A model generated the notes under the pieces. It searched no databases. It saw only the letters and a program-made list of their open reading frames with translations, and was not told where the DNA came from. The position numbers were made by a program, and so were the translations under genes. 58,372 nucleotides of DNA from positions 1 through 58,372 of the forward strand of contig JABYQR010000292.1 in the NCBI GenBank assembly GCA_022592445.1. Direction: 5' to 3'. This document shows, in pieces, positions 24,190 to 37,299 of this stretch (position 1 is the first letter of the stretch; the number at the start of each line of letters is the position of its first letter). This stretch comes from Cytidiella melzeri (lineage: Eukaryota > Basidiomycota > Agaricomycetes > Polyporales > Irpicaceae).

Positions 24190-24968
24190 GGCAGGACACT
24201 GAGATTGGGGTGATCTCACAGATACAGGGTGGGGCTTGCTCTACTCTGAGTCTGGAAAAGAGACCCTTGGTATTGAAAAGTGAGAGGGATAATAAGTGCC
24301 ACAACCTGGCACATTCCAAAACATGGTAATGGTCAGGAGGAAGTATTTTCTTTTTGTTAGGGCTCTGTCCATGTGTGCAAGCATCTTGAGGCCAGATCAG
24401 TAGATCTGGCTGTTATTTGCATTGATTAGATAGTGGAATGGTGTACATTGTGGGAAAGTGGGTGCACTGTGTATAGTAGTACTATACAGTAGCAGATCTC
24501 AGTACTTAGAGCTGAGGTCTGGTATACTTTACAGTATCTTTTCATTTTGTGCACACGTAGGTTCCAAATTTATACTTACTTGTGTGCCCTCAAAGAGACA
24601 ACCCCTTCACTTTTTCTGCACAGTAGCAACAATGCACTTAGACATAAAAACTGTCAGAAAGTAGCAGTTGCGGCGGGCACTTGCAGCTGCAGGCCATCCC
24701 AGGGCCAGGAGTCTCTGTCTCCTTTTCTATCTCTGCCAAGTACAGAATGTAGCACTCAGGCGGTGCTTGAACACCACTGCCTTGCTGTCCGGTCCATACC
24801 ACTCATCCGAGGACTGTATAAGACATTTCACACTCGGGCGGGCGCTGGAAGCCGTCCTACGGTTTACGCACGGACCGTTATAAACTAAGATCTAAAAAAT
24901 AAAATTAAAAATACAAAAAGATCTACCTTACATGTGGTTGCGGTAGCGGCAAATCCTACGTGCTAGGA
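24190..24968. other. no supported gene
   Basis: Region between the nested solo LTRs and the cyclin-like gene. The small open frames at 24458-24888 overlap each other and have no domain. It probably carries the upstream region of the cyclin-like gene in its last 300 bases. An upstream non-coding exon cannot be excluded. Confidence 0.4.
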
Positions 24969-27900
24969 ATGGTCCCGTCCGACTCTTCACCTTCTAGCAT
25001 GTCCCGCGACTCACGCGAAGACCGTCTAGCAAGTCCGAATTGTTGCCACTCTGATCCAAGCTCTACCTTGATGAGCTCATCGCCTCCGCCTCACACCCCT
25101 CTCATAGGCCCTGTGGGAAGTGCCATTGTGGACGGGCGTTGCTCAACGCAGAAGAAGAACAGTTATTTTTTGAGGTCGTTGCCAGTCTGTCTTGAAGACA
25201 CGGATTTGCACCTCGACATACAACCCTCGGTGGAAGCTTTCTTGAACTCAAGGGGCTCTGTGTCTTGCTCGCGGCGCTCAACAGCCAGCAGCTCCGATCC
25301 CTCAAATTCCACCGGTTCCATTTCTTCAAGTCTCAACGAGCTACACGAAGCTATGAATACGTGCGACAAGCCTCTCTATTACTCACTGGAATCTCGCGCC
25401 GCTCAGATTGAATTCAGCAAACACTTAGAGAGGCTACTTTTGGCGGTTCTGGGTGATTGCGGGCATCGCACTGACTCCCCCGTATTGTTTGCTCTCAGAT
25501 CACCTATTCATGATACTCAACGCGACTCACTATATGCGGCAAAGCCGGCTGACTTTCGATGTTCTCCCTGCCAGTCGACTTCTTGCGCGGATGAAGAATC
25601 TTCTGTACCACCTAAGCATGATCATAGTGAAACTCAACTCCGCAGAAGAACGGAATCTGCCTCTCCGCATGTCGCACCCATTTCGGAAGCGTTATCTCCT
25701 TCGGCCTTCGCCCCTTGGTTCATCTACGTCGACGTCGACGAGTATCACGACAATCTGCAGCTGTGCGATGACTCCAGTAGCTCCTCGGAAACCTCGAACG
25801 ACTCTATGCCTAGCTCTCAAATGCTTCAAAGTCCATCTCCCAGTGCTCCATTCTGTCACCCCTCGAGTTCTTATCCTTTGACTATACACACGCCACCATT
25901 TGCCACGGCTGTATGCGTCCCTCCTGCGCCAAAGAAAAGTCTGCACCATATCCTTATTCCGGACAGTTCCCCATCTCGCCCTACCCAGTTGGATCATCGC
26001 GTTGGCTCTGAAACAGGCTCCGCAGCGGACGAGCTTACTCCAAATGACGACTATATGCGAGTGAAATCTTCCTCTCAAACTTTTGAAATCAAAAAATCAG
26101 CATTCTCTTGCGTTACTCCTCCTCAAACAGACGCTGTTTATGGCGACGAGCCGCACACTAAGAAGCAGAAATTATCCTCCGCGCAAGCTGACACGGTTTA
26201 TGAGCTGAAGCCACGGACTTTGGCTTCGCGCTTTCTGGCGAACGAACCTGCGAGCCTTAGACGCGCTGCTTCGCTGCGTTCGGAAGCCTCTGTGATTGTG
26301 CTAGGCGAAGATCCTATCGATCCTGATGTGCCGACTACTACAAAACTTGACGAGGACGCTGCTCGTGACTGTGCTTTTGGTCTCACTAATTTGAACAACT
26401 TCCGAGATCTCCAAACGCATACTTCTGATACTGCTCCTGCGTCTCAAGATACTGTGACTTGTCCGCCAACAGAACTGTCTTCGCCAGTACCTAGGGTTCA
26501 GCGCGATAATGTCGCCTTCTCACACTCGCCCTCGCCGCTGGTCGCTCCTCCTGCCTTTGAGTTGATTCCTCGTGCCCCTTTAACGAGCGTGGAGGCTGCA
26601 GAAACACGCATTACAACTCTCTTGGCTAAAGATAAGGAAGAGCGGAAGGCCGACGGGCTCTCCAACGCTTCTACCCCTGTTCTACAGCACAACGAAGATC
26701 AAGATATGGAGAATGTACATTCCTCAAGCCCAAGGATTAAATCCGAAGAACGAGAGCCCAGGTTAAGGCCTTCTGTCAGTGCCACTCAAGATCAACACGA
26801 AGACCAGGCTTTGCAACTTGGAATCCAAGAATCGTTCCGTATGAAAGTTGTCCAGTGGATGTTAGATGTATGCGCTGCTACTCTTACATACCTATATCTG
26901 CCGCATTCTGACGTTGCCGTCTGACTAGGTGATGCCCCCGACGTCCCGCACTAAGCCTCAACTGTGCTTGAACCTACGAGCGCAACTGTTGGAATCTCCC
27001 GATACTCGCTGGCATGCTGCTCACTTGTTTACGCGCTATTTCTTACGGATTGGCACGTCCCCTGCATGTTCACCGCCTATCGCGGATGAAAGTTGCGGCA
27101 ACGGCGACGCTGACGATGATGAATCGAGTCAGGTCTTGCACGGAAAAGAAGCTTTGACTTGGGATATGGCTGTCGCTTGCATGGCTATAGCCGTCAAGGT
27201 ACGTTTGTCCATTGTGATGGACGTCGATACTCACTTTTCTACGAAGTTCCATCGCGATGTACTGCCTCCCTTGTATCCCGTCACTGCGGGGGATTTTCTC
27301 GTTCTTGCTCCACATACCATGGAATACGATGACCTTGAGGCGAGTCTCGGTTTTAAGCGGTGCCGCCGATAAACCATAACTCATGCCTGACCGTCTAGTC
27401 CGCTCAGCGCGACTTGCTGTCTGCATTGTCCTTCTGCGTTGGAAGCAACACTCCCGGCGCCTACTTGGAGGAGTTCTGGAATGCTCTTCCTTCACTCCGG
27501 GCATTGGTCGAGAGTCGCGGCCACTGGCAAGTGGCGAAGATTGAGACGTGGGAATTACTCTACGATACTGTGCTCGGTGCGTTCCGCTGTCACTGAACCT
27601 TGCTTTCTTCTGGCATGACCAGACGAACCGAATTCGTGTCTTATGTCTACATTTGCTACCTTTTTTAGACTCGGCGTATCTTCATTATCCTACCCATATC
27701 CTAACTGGATGTGCTCTGGTTTTGGGAGTGGCGGAATCACTAGTACTAACGATGAAGGCCGACATGGCTGAGAAGCTGAAGAAGCTTGCAAGAGGACTCG
27801 CTCCCAGGACCAGGCGCAGAGAAGCAGAGTGCACGTGTGCCAAGCTGCAGAAGAGAGCTCGCAAGGCTGTGAAGAACATCGAGTTAGATATCTGTGAGTT

Positions 27901-28018
27901 GCTCGGTGTACAAGAGGTAGGTGCTCACACATTCATTTGGTTTGCATTCTGCTGACTCCTGCAACAGGAGCTTTGGAACAAGTGTCTGCGCTGGTTAGAA
28001 GTCGTTGCCGAAAATTAA
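24969..28018 (+). CDS. cyclin-fold protein with long disordered N-terminus
   Basis: Protein of 912 residues after removing introns 26868-26928, 27199-27246, 27340-27398, 27577-27668 and 27917-27967. The first ~635 residues are Ser/Pro-rich, acidic and probably disordered, with many SP/TP sites. The C-terminal third carries a cyclin-box-like helical region: WHAAHLFTRYFLRIG, LTWDMAVACMAIAVKFHRD (about 27155-27260), VLPPLYPVTAGDFLVLAPH, then AQRDLLSALSFCVG, and a final helix ELDICELLGVQEELWNKCLRW. The cyclin call rests on the AVACMAIAVKFHRD and later helix pattern; it is family knowledge plus inference. A regulatory partner kinase is possible but not shown. The preceding GTG at 24960 is in frame, but the ATG at 24969 is used. 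Confidence 0.7.
27340..27398 (+). other. GC-AG intron in the cyclin-like gene
   Basis: The exon ends GACCTTGAG; the intron starts GCGAGT and ends CGTCTAG before TCCGCTCAGCGC. Only this join keeps DDLE-SAQRDLLSALSF in frame, and with it the gene is an exact multiple of three. The donor hexamer GCGAGT is the same as in the Argonaute GC-AG intron. Confidence 0.75.
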
Positions 28019-28289
28019 AGGTTGTGTCGACGCAACGCGGCGCTGGTCCTCATAACTTGACTCTCATATAAAATCTCGAGGTTTGCTGTCGCCTACGTAG
28101 TCACCCGTCCTGGTCTGCCAATATAGATTATCCTTTGCTGCTTGATCTCGTACTCATGGTCATGGTCGGCGTCTGTGTGATGAAAGCTTTAGAACCTGCT
28201 TCAGCCCCTTACTCGTCGAACTCGTCTCTGGCTCGTCATAGTATCCAAACGGTCTGTCTGCTTTCTCTCGACCTTTGCAGGAGTGATAA

Positions 28290-30392
28290 ATGGATAATCA
28301 TGCAGAATCTGTTGCTCCCGCTGGTGCAAGCAGCAGGACTCGGACCTCCCTACATAAACCAAGCCGCGGTAAAGAGACAAAGGACACAATGAATGTCTTG
28401 GTCTACACGGGGCCTGAAGTGATGCAAACGTCTGCTTCTCGCGCAATATCCTCCCTTCGGTCTGTTCTCTACCCTCACTACGCCGTACAGGCTGTCTCTC
28501 AGCAAACACTCACATCTGGTCCGTGGTCGTCTTCCTGTGCATTGCTCGTCTTCCCTGCTTGTCGCCTCCCTTTGCCAACGTCGGTCGCGTCATCTATCAA
28601 GTCCTTTGTTGAGAATGGCGGGGCGTTCTTGGGACTACAAGCGGGAATGCGGGCGGGAAGCCTATTGGGAGCAGGAGGTTTGAACTACTCTTTTCGTCTC
28701 CAGGACCCTGTCTCAGGCAGCAGTCTCTACTGCACCTTTCCGTCGAATGAAGACTCGAGTCCCCAATTAGTCCCAGTCAGCTTACGTGACGAAGAAGTGG
28801 TCTCTCTGCTCAGCCAGACAAAGGCCGTGGATTTTGATGGCATTGAACGCGTCCAGAATGCAAGAGTTGTCGCTCACTACCCAGAGAGCAAAAGCATCGC
28901 GGCAGCAGCTGCTTCCGTTGGCAGCGGCAATGTCGTCCTATGGGGTCCCCATCTAGAGGTCGCGATTTCACAGGAGAGCTCGGGCCTGTCGTCAGATGAA
29001 GCTCAAACATTAGAAGGCAGAAGGCAGAGCATGCTCCGTACTACGCTTAGTATCCTCGGGTTAAACCTGCCGTTGTCGGATCCTAACAGCCCACTATACC
29101 CCCTCCCGCAATTTCTATTAGCATCTCGCCAGGGCATAGTCTCCCATATATTGGAAGTTCTGTCGGTGACCGTTCCAGGTCAGTTCAAGGACGCCCATGA
29201 TACCTTCTCATTCCATGCAGCGCCCCATGCAGAAACTCTACTCCAGCAAGGTCGTACGGCGAATGACCCGGAGGAAGTGCGACACATCATTGCATTCACG
29301 GACGGTTCCTACCCTTCGACGAATTTAACTCCACGATTTGACACCGCAGCGTACTTCATTGAACTAGCTTCAGCGCGAGGCAAAACTGAACATACCACTG
29401 CTCCGGACAGTTGGAGTATCGGAGACGCATTGTTCTACGGGGAAGCGGTGACCAGTACCCAGACTCTATTGGACAAGTAAGGGCCCACCTTCCGCGTACT
29501 GCAATGCGATATCTAACATGGAATTCCGTCAGAAACCCTCGCTTCCTCTCTCTGTTGCCTTCTCCGACCCTCTTGGTAGCAACTCATCAACTCGCTGGTA
29601 GGGGTCGTGGCGGGAACTCATGGGTCTCGCCCACTGGGTGTCTACAATTTTCCTTACGCCTTCGCATATCACTCGCAAGCTTCATAGCACCACGGCTGGT
29701 ATTTATACAATACCTCTTCGCGCTAGCTGTCGTGGAGGCGTGTAGACACAAAGGTGTGTTGGGAGAGCGGGGTAGTAGTGTGCGGATCAAATGGCCGAAC
29801 GATGTATACATTGTTGGAAATGAAGATAGCGGTAGGACGACGAAGGTTGCAGGAATCTTGGTATACACTGCGTTCTCCGGAACCGATGTAGACGTTGTGA
29901 TTGGTACGGTGCTCCTCCCACTAACTCATTCAGCGCACTGATTGTGCTGCAGGCTGCGGCCTCAACGTCCTGAACCCCCCTCCAATTGCTTCTCTTGCCA
30001 GTTTTGCACCGGAAAAGAAGCCTACTATGGAGCGAACATTGGCCATTTTAATGACGACGTTTGAAGCGATGTGGAATACGTTCATTGCAGGCCAGGGGTC
30101 CTTCGAACCTTTCATGGACTTGTACTTGGACCGGTGGCTGCACTCGTGCGTGGCAGGTTCTGCTTTATGTATTCAGTGATTGACGGCGTGCTGCAGGGAC
30201 CAATTGGTGACTCTAACTACCACCACGCCTCATAAGCGTGTTCGTATCGTCGGGATCACCAGCGACCATGGGCTCCTTCGGACTATCCCTGAACGTGGCG
30301 ACTACGATGGTTCAAATGGCTTCATAGATCTGCAGCCGGATGGCAATTCGTTTGACTTGATGGCAGGCTTGATCATGACGAAAGCACGTTAG
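28290..30392 (+). CDS. BPL1: biotin-protein ligase (holocarboxylase synthetase)
   Basis: Attaches biotin to acetyl-CoA, pyruvate and other carboxylases via biotinyl-AMP. 648 residues after removing introns 29477-29532, 29904-29952 and 30146-30196. The N-terminal half is the amidotransferase-like domain of fungal BPLs (MNVLVYTGPEV; FVENGGAFLGLQAGMRAGS near 28605-28660). The C-terminal half is the catalytic LplA/BirA-type domain: GRGRGGNSWVSP near 29600-29635 (biotin/ATP-binding glycine loop), SVRIKWPNDVYI near 29775, KVAGILV near 29845 (catalytic Lys), then IGCGLNVLNPPP split by an intron. The small C-terminal domain ends at the TAG 30390-30392. An in-frame ATG at 28389 (MNVLVYTG) fits the family start better than 28290; either is possible. 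No defect. Confidence 0.93.
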
Positions 30393-30628
30393 CGACGATA
30401 ACGACAGCGCAAGCCTGACATCGCTATATATCGAACAGTCTGCACATTAGACGGTGAGATGACGCTTCTTGTTTTCACCTGTCCTCGCGAACTAATAAAT
30501 AGTGGACTGACTAGTATTCCGCCACATGATGGGCATTCATCAGGTAGTCCTTGTATTCAAGATAAAGTTGCCATCCATGTGATGTCTCTGCCCTGAGATC
30601 TAAACAATTCGGAATACTCGCGATTGGT

Positions 30629-31233
30629 TTACTTTCTATCGACGTGCTTGATCAGTTCCGAGACAAGTTTAAGCTGAACTTGCTCGTCCACCGGTCCCCA
30701 GTCATGAGCGCCCCGGCTGGCTTCTCTGCTCTTCCGCTGCGCAAGGCACAATAGTGGACGACGCAACCTCGAACTGTCTGGCAACATCGAACCTGATCTC
30801 ATAAACCTTTCCGCATCTGCGTCGTCTCTTGGGCAATGATTTCCTCTGTCACTGGTCATAATCTTACCTCACCTGCACGCCGGCCCCAAAGCGCAGCTCT
30901 TGTACTTGAGCTGTAGAAGCTCGCCGACATTGTCGCTAGGGACCTTGTCTTGCACGAGGCTCTGAAATGCGTGCGGCGACCTTGTCCTGTCGACAAACAT
31001 TGCACCTTGTCTGTGTCGTCTTGTCCATCTGTTACCAGCAAGTACTGAGCGTCTCTGAGAACAAGTGCCTGGTTTTCCTTTCGCTCCAAAACCCGAGCTG
31101 CGATATTACTTACATCCATCCCTTACTCGGCTAGCTATTCCTCCGTCCTTATCCGTCATTGACACTGGAATCATAGTCTCAACATTCGTCGCCAGGGATA
31201 ACATCAATATTGTAGGTGCGTGTCATTGTGAAC
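30629..31233 (-). pseudogene. unrecognised minus-strand gene or remnant
   Basis: Two stretches look coding. One reads GAMFVDRTRSPHAF and continues SLVQDKVPSDNVGELLQLKYK (about 30890-31005). After a likely intron the other reads DDADAERFMRSGS... and ends ELIKHVDRK at the TAA 30629-30631. A possible N-terminal exon begins MTRTYNIDVIPGD at about 31233; this recalls the nucleotide-binding start of isopropylmalate/tartrate dehydrogenases, but the GIG that should follow is missing and nothing else of that family is seen. No full frame can be joined. I cannot name it; it may be a short real gene or a decayed one. Confidence 0.3.
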
Positions 31234-31699
31234 TCCTACTTTCTCTGGCTGCCTACACGCTGTCAGTTATTTCTGATGTCTTTGCTCATCGTGAACATTG
31301 TAGTAGATAGCCAGAGTGTCCCTCGTGTTGCGGCTTCATTGCGGCACGGGTGCTCATGCCGCAGCAGACGCCGGGACACAGGCAAGGTGAGTCGCACGCG
31401 GATATCAGAAACATTTCCTTGACAAGTTACTGTATTTGGCAGGTCAAAGACAAGCGACTGCCCAAATCCGGTTGAGGAATCATGTTCCTGCGCTCTTGCT
31501 GCACTAAACCGTTCACGACGTTACACACAAGGGGATGGCCGAAAAGGGACACAAGGGGGAAAGTCCGCAATGCATGCATAAATATCTCTACGACTCCGGG
31601 GCTGCGTTTCATCGTCGTCTCTTCCAGTACCTCTCCAGCACACGCACGGTCCATTGTGCTTGACGATCCTCTCCAGACGCATCTCACTTTTGAAACAAG

Positions 31700-33328
31700 A
31701 TGGTTCCGTGGCACGTTACACAAGGCGCTCTTACGGCGATGAATTTCATCGTCGCCTTCTTGGTTTCTATCCCCCTCTACTGGCATCTAGAGGGTAAGCA
31801 TCATCAAAGCTATTCCGCCCGAGGGCAGCATACTTACTGGTGTCGCCTTTGCAGCGTGGAACGTGGGATGTGTCCTCTACATTGGCTGGATTGTGGTATC
31901 TTGTCTTATTTCGGGTATTAATGGTTGTATATGGAGGGACAATGCCATCAACTGGGCTCCCATATGGGGTGATATCAGTACGTGTCATGTTCTTGAGCAT
32001 TGTACTACTTCCTGATATTTGCTTGCAGCGGTCCACATTCAGTTCGCCGCGTCTCAAGGCCTTCTGGCTGCCGCCATGGTCATCGCTCGCCGTCTGAACA
32101 GGATCGCGAGCACCAGTTCCGTATCGAATAGCAGGTCAGACAAACGCCGTGCGTTGATGATCGACCTTGCTCTCGGACTTCTCCCTCCGATTATCTATAT
32201 GGCATGCAGTAAGTTCGACAAAGTTTCGCAGTCAACGGTTCCTCATCCGTAGTTCTTCAGTGTGGGTTGTTCAAGGCCATCGATTCGACATTTACGAGGG
32301 TCTCGGGCCTATCGGTGCAGTCCCCAACACCTGGGTCTATACCGTCTTCGCACATGGATCAAACCTATTGATCGGATTGACCTCTGCTACTTACAGCAGT
32401 ATGTCGTTTTCCACGTCATGTCTTGTTGCTCTGCTGACCTCACTCCTTTTGCTCAGTCATGACTCTCCGCATTTTCTTGAGGCGCCGAAAGCAGTTCAAT
32501 GAGCTACTCGCATCGAACAGCAACATCTCCTTCAACCGCTACATGCGTCTTATGGCGCTCTGCTGCGTTGAGGTAATGGTCACGGTGCCTTTGATCATCT
32601 ATTTGATCGTGTACGAGACAACTGTGCTCCCAGAGTACAAGTTCATCGGTATGGCCGACCTGCACTATGGTTTCAGCCGCGTCGTCCTGTTCCCCGAAAT
32701 CATTTGGCTTATGTCCCCTCATGCTGTCTCGAGGCTCACGATGCAGCAATGGCTGACGATTACGTGCGGGCTCGTGTTCTTCACCTTCTTCGGACTCGCC
32801 GAGGAGGCTCGCACGCATTATCGACTTGCCTTTACGACGATCGCGAAGAAGCTTGGCTACTCTACTGCTGGAAGCAGCCTCGAGTCGAGCACTGGATTCC
32901 CGTACGTCATTTCTGTACTTGAATCATTACGTGTAGTGACTTATCTTGCTGTTTACAGAAGCAAAGGTTCCAAGCTCGGTGTCACCATCCCAAGCTTCAT
33001 CCAACGAAGCACGAACAGGCGGTCAATCTCGTCATTCTCGGACAAACTCTCCGTCGGCGACTTTGACACGTTCGAGGACATCGAGAAGAAGGCCTATTCT
33101 CCCACAGAGACAGCATCATGTTCGAGCGACTCTGTTCAAACGCCGATCGACGGAGTCCGTGTGCACCAGCACCAGGAGGTAAAGGTCGACTTCCCGGAGG
33201 CCGTTCATCTGCCAGGAGAAAGCGCGCGACCAGACTCGGGCGTCGTCGTCGTTGAATCAAATACCCGTTGGCACTCACCGGAACCAGACGTCCCCAGCTC
33301 AGTACGCGACTCTGCACATATGGTGTAG
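31700..33328 (+). CDS. STE3-like mating pheromone receptor (seven-helix GPCR)
   Basis: Class D G-protein-coupled receptor of the plasma membrane, which binds lipopeptide mating pheromones in basidiomycetes. 449 residues after removing introns 31794-31854, 31978-32028, 32209-32260, 32399-32456 and 32902-32958. The start ATG 31700 (MVPWHVTQGAL) precedes helix 1 (NFIVAFLVSIPLYWHLE). The signature WRDNAINWAPIWGDI (about 31940-31978) is diagnostic of the STE3 family. Then come a cytoplasmic RRLNRIAS loop, helix 4-5 with GPIGAVPNTWVYTVFAH, TLRIFLRRRKQFNELL (loop 3), and helices 6 and 7. The long charged tail (about residues 300-449) has many Ser sites. Intact. No pheromone precursor gene was found nearby, so a mating role is possible but not proven; non-mating STE3-like receptors exist. 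Confidence 0.93.
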
Positions 33329-33977
33329 TTTTCCTTGTGTATGGAACTTATGCTTTCGAATCGTCCCACTCCGTTCGCCAATAATTGCCTGAACTATACA
33401 TCACCGACCTCTCTGACTCCCCTTCACCTTGCGTTCCAAAACTCCTCTCGACCATTCTCTTTTTCTTCGCTCCTCCGGTTAGACTCAAATTCCGGACATT
33501 CAACTCCTTGAATCATCTCATTTCACTCGTTTTGGATTTTGTTTGATGTGCTGACTCCCGCCTCCCTTCCTCCCCAACTGTATCTCTAGCCTTTTCATTC
33601 CCCCTCGACGCCGCTCATCGTATACCATTATTACCTTATGAAATATGTGATTAGTCAGTTGTATCCTTACTCTCTCTATCCTGTCAACTCGGCTTCTGTA
33701 GCCACTTCGGAGCAATATACGTGCATATTAGATAACTCTGCGTGAGCGTGGCAGTCACGGCCGAGTGCTGAAGTTAACTCCAAGGATGCAAACGTTTTGA
33801 ATCAATGTCGACAACCAAGCTTTCTTCAAGCACGGGACCCGAACTATACAAATATTACGGCTGGGTCAAAACTACACAATTCCGTCCGTCGGAGAGCCCA
33901 TATCCATGTCTCTACAGTATGAGAAGTCCAATTTGTACCATCCCCCAGATTTCCTTCACAAGTCCGTCCACAATACT
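33329..33977. other. intergenic between convergent genes
   Basis: 649 bases between the receptor (plus) and GDP-mannose dehydratase (minus) stops. Pyrimidine-rich tracts near 33400-33480 and AT-rich stretches suit 3' untranslated regions. No short ORF with an ATG and a C-terminal CaaX box was found on either strand. Confidence 0.45.
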
Positions 33978-35516
<1,539 letters not shown>

Positions 35517-35872
35517 GCTGGTAGCTGCAAGGGGGATGGAGGTGGTTGCAACAGAGATTAGACGATGGTGGATGCGAAAAAGCTGATTATATGGTCTAGC
35601 TTGCTGCCTCGTTTCCTCCACGCTTTCAGGTATCACGTACAAGGCCCGCAACTGTCCTCAATGTTCAGAGCAGAGCTACAATGTTCTATGTTCTCAGCAA
35701 GAAAACACCTCCGTCTTGCCCACTTCTACAGGCCGTCTTCACTGCTATTAACAGGGCGCTTGTCCATGTGGCGGTTGTCGAACGCGCTTGGGGCCTCTGC
35801 GCAGACTTCGACAACAACCACGTCCTTCTCAGTACTCTACCAATACCAATACGTACACGGAACACTCAATAA
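35517..35872. promoter_or_regulatory. shared upstream region of divergent genes
   Basis: 356 bases between the divergent starts of GDP-mannose dehydratase (minus) and the small membrane protein (plus). No clear core element was identified. The role is inferred from position. Confidence 0.35.
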
Positions 35873-36798
35873 ATGGGTGCTCAAACAGAGTCTGAACAAA
35901 GCTACACCGAACGCACGGCGACAGCAGTGAGAGACCTCAGCGATTGGTGCGTCGCACCTGCTCCTTCATCTCCATTGCATGGGCAAGTCACAAACTGCTT
36001 GTGTGAGATAGGTTTGATACAAAGTATGCACGTCCAGGCTTGGGCCTTGTGCAGCAAGCATGGGCCACTCGACCGGGATTGACTGTACGTCGAACGCTAC
36101 ACGCTCGACGCTAACGTCGTCACACAATAATGTCTCTCTGCAGACATTCCTCGTCTTATTCGGTGCACTCAGCATCGTGCCAATCTTGATGTTCTTGTAT
36201 GTTTTCCCTCTCAACGACATGAAACCGCAGAAGGCTTACAGGTATAAAACAGACTCTTCGCTGTTGTAGTTTCGGCGACGTTCATCGTAGTTGGGTTAGG
36301 AACAGCCGTGGTTGCTGCCGTAGCCGTTATAGCATTCACAGGTGAGCAAAGCGGCGTTGTGGGTCTTCGTCGTAGAATTTTCTACGTGCAACTGTGAAGT
36401 TGATTTCTGGCCTCATCGATCCTCCTGGAATACCAGTCGGTATTTTATGGCTCTTCGTGAAGCACGGGACGAGATCATAACTTGAGAATGCCTACTGACG
36501 ACACTCGTTTCTAGGTTCCTTCCTGATTTGCCTGTTACTGTTCCTGGTTTTCGTTGCCGCTGGCCTCACCGCAATTGCCATCTCGTCGCTATTCGCCTTT
36601 CAACTCTTCGGAAGCGTAGACTTGAACGGCCTACGCGAAGGGGGTACGCAAATGTTAGATGACACTCGTGGGCGACTCTTCAGTAAGAACGCTCAGCCGA
36701 GTTCTGACCAAATCCAGAAAAACAAGGACGAGTCTAGCACGGAATCCTTAATTCCGTACAAGGATGAATTTGTTGCCGTGTCGAAGGAACAAAATTAG
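35873..36798 (+). CDS. small multi-pass membrane protein, promethin/LDAF1-like
   Basis: Five exons can be joined to a protein of roughly 185 residues. It starts MGAQTESEQSYTERTATAV at the ATG 35873, continues DLSDWFDTKYARPGLG, then has four close hydrophobic stretches: FLVLFGALSIVPILMFL, FAVVVSATFIVVGLGTAVVA, ICLLLFLVFVAAGLTAIAI and the following SSLFAFQLF. It ends with a polar tail and TAG at 36796-36798. This topology resembles promethin-type (lipid-droplet assembly) proteins, but that link is inference from the hydrophobic pattern, not from a motif. The exon joins (AG at about 36015, donor near 36196, acceptor near 36252, final acceptor near 36514) keep the hydrophobic frame open. Confidence 0.65.
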
Positions 36799-37299
36799 GC
36801 TTCCTTTGACTTGTATCGCCTCTCACAAACGGACTACATTTCAGCGATCCGGATGGATGGAATAATCGACTCCTGCCCTCGTATGATGGATATCTGCAGA
36901 TGTATTGTGTCATAACAGCATGATATTGTATCCTATCGGACTTGCCTGTACTAGTTCTTGAATTTAGATATAAGTGTTGTCGCACCATCGAGAATGTGTG
37001 CTATGCGCATACTAGACTGGTATGCGGCGAGACTGTTGCTTTACCTGTCGAAGTAGTATACATGCACGACTCGGCAGCAAGCCGCCATTTCTTCATGAAC
37101 AGGAGTTACGTAATACGTATAATGAATTAAACTCAAGACTGCGCGGCTCCGAATACAGCACTAGAGTCATGGAGGGCAAGCGCCAATAGGAGATGCTGCG
37201 TGACGGTAGTGCATCTGAGTTGCCTATATAATAGGTAGCCAGTGGCCTGCGTTATTAGGGTCCCACATATCTCCCCCTTTCTCTCCTCGCCCTACTACC
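36799..37299. other. intergenic, no gene seen
   Basis: About 500 bases between two plus-strand genes. AT-rich, with no supported frame. The promoter of the VIT/VWA gene should be here; a CTATATAATAGG stretch near 37223 is a candidate TATA box, about 75 bases before the ATG. Confidence 0.4.

Noticed and set aside
24458..24888. Overlapping frames between the solo LTR and the cyclin-like gene
   Set aside because: No domain or splice support; the reading frames compete.
31500..31570. Minus-strand short frame ending CVTS, a possible CaaX pheromone precursor
   Set aside because: Only about 20 codons from its ATG and bounded by a close upstream stop; no pheromone-like motif.
33530..33560. Plus-strand CLMC-stop, CaaX-like
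   Set aside because: No in-frame ATG before an upstream stop.
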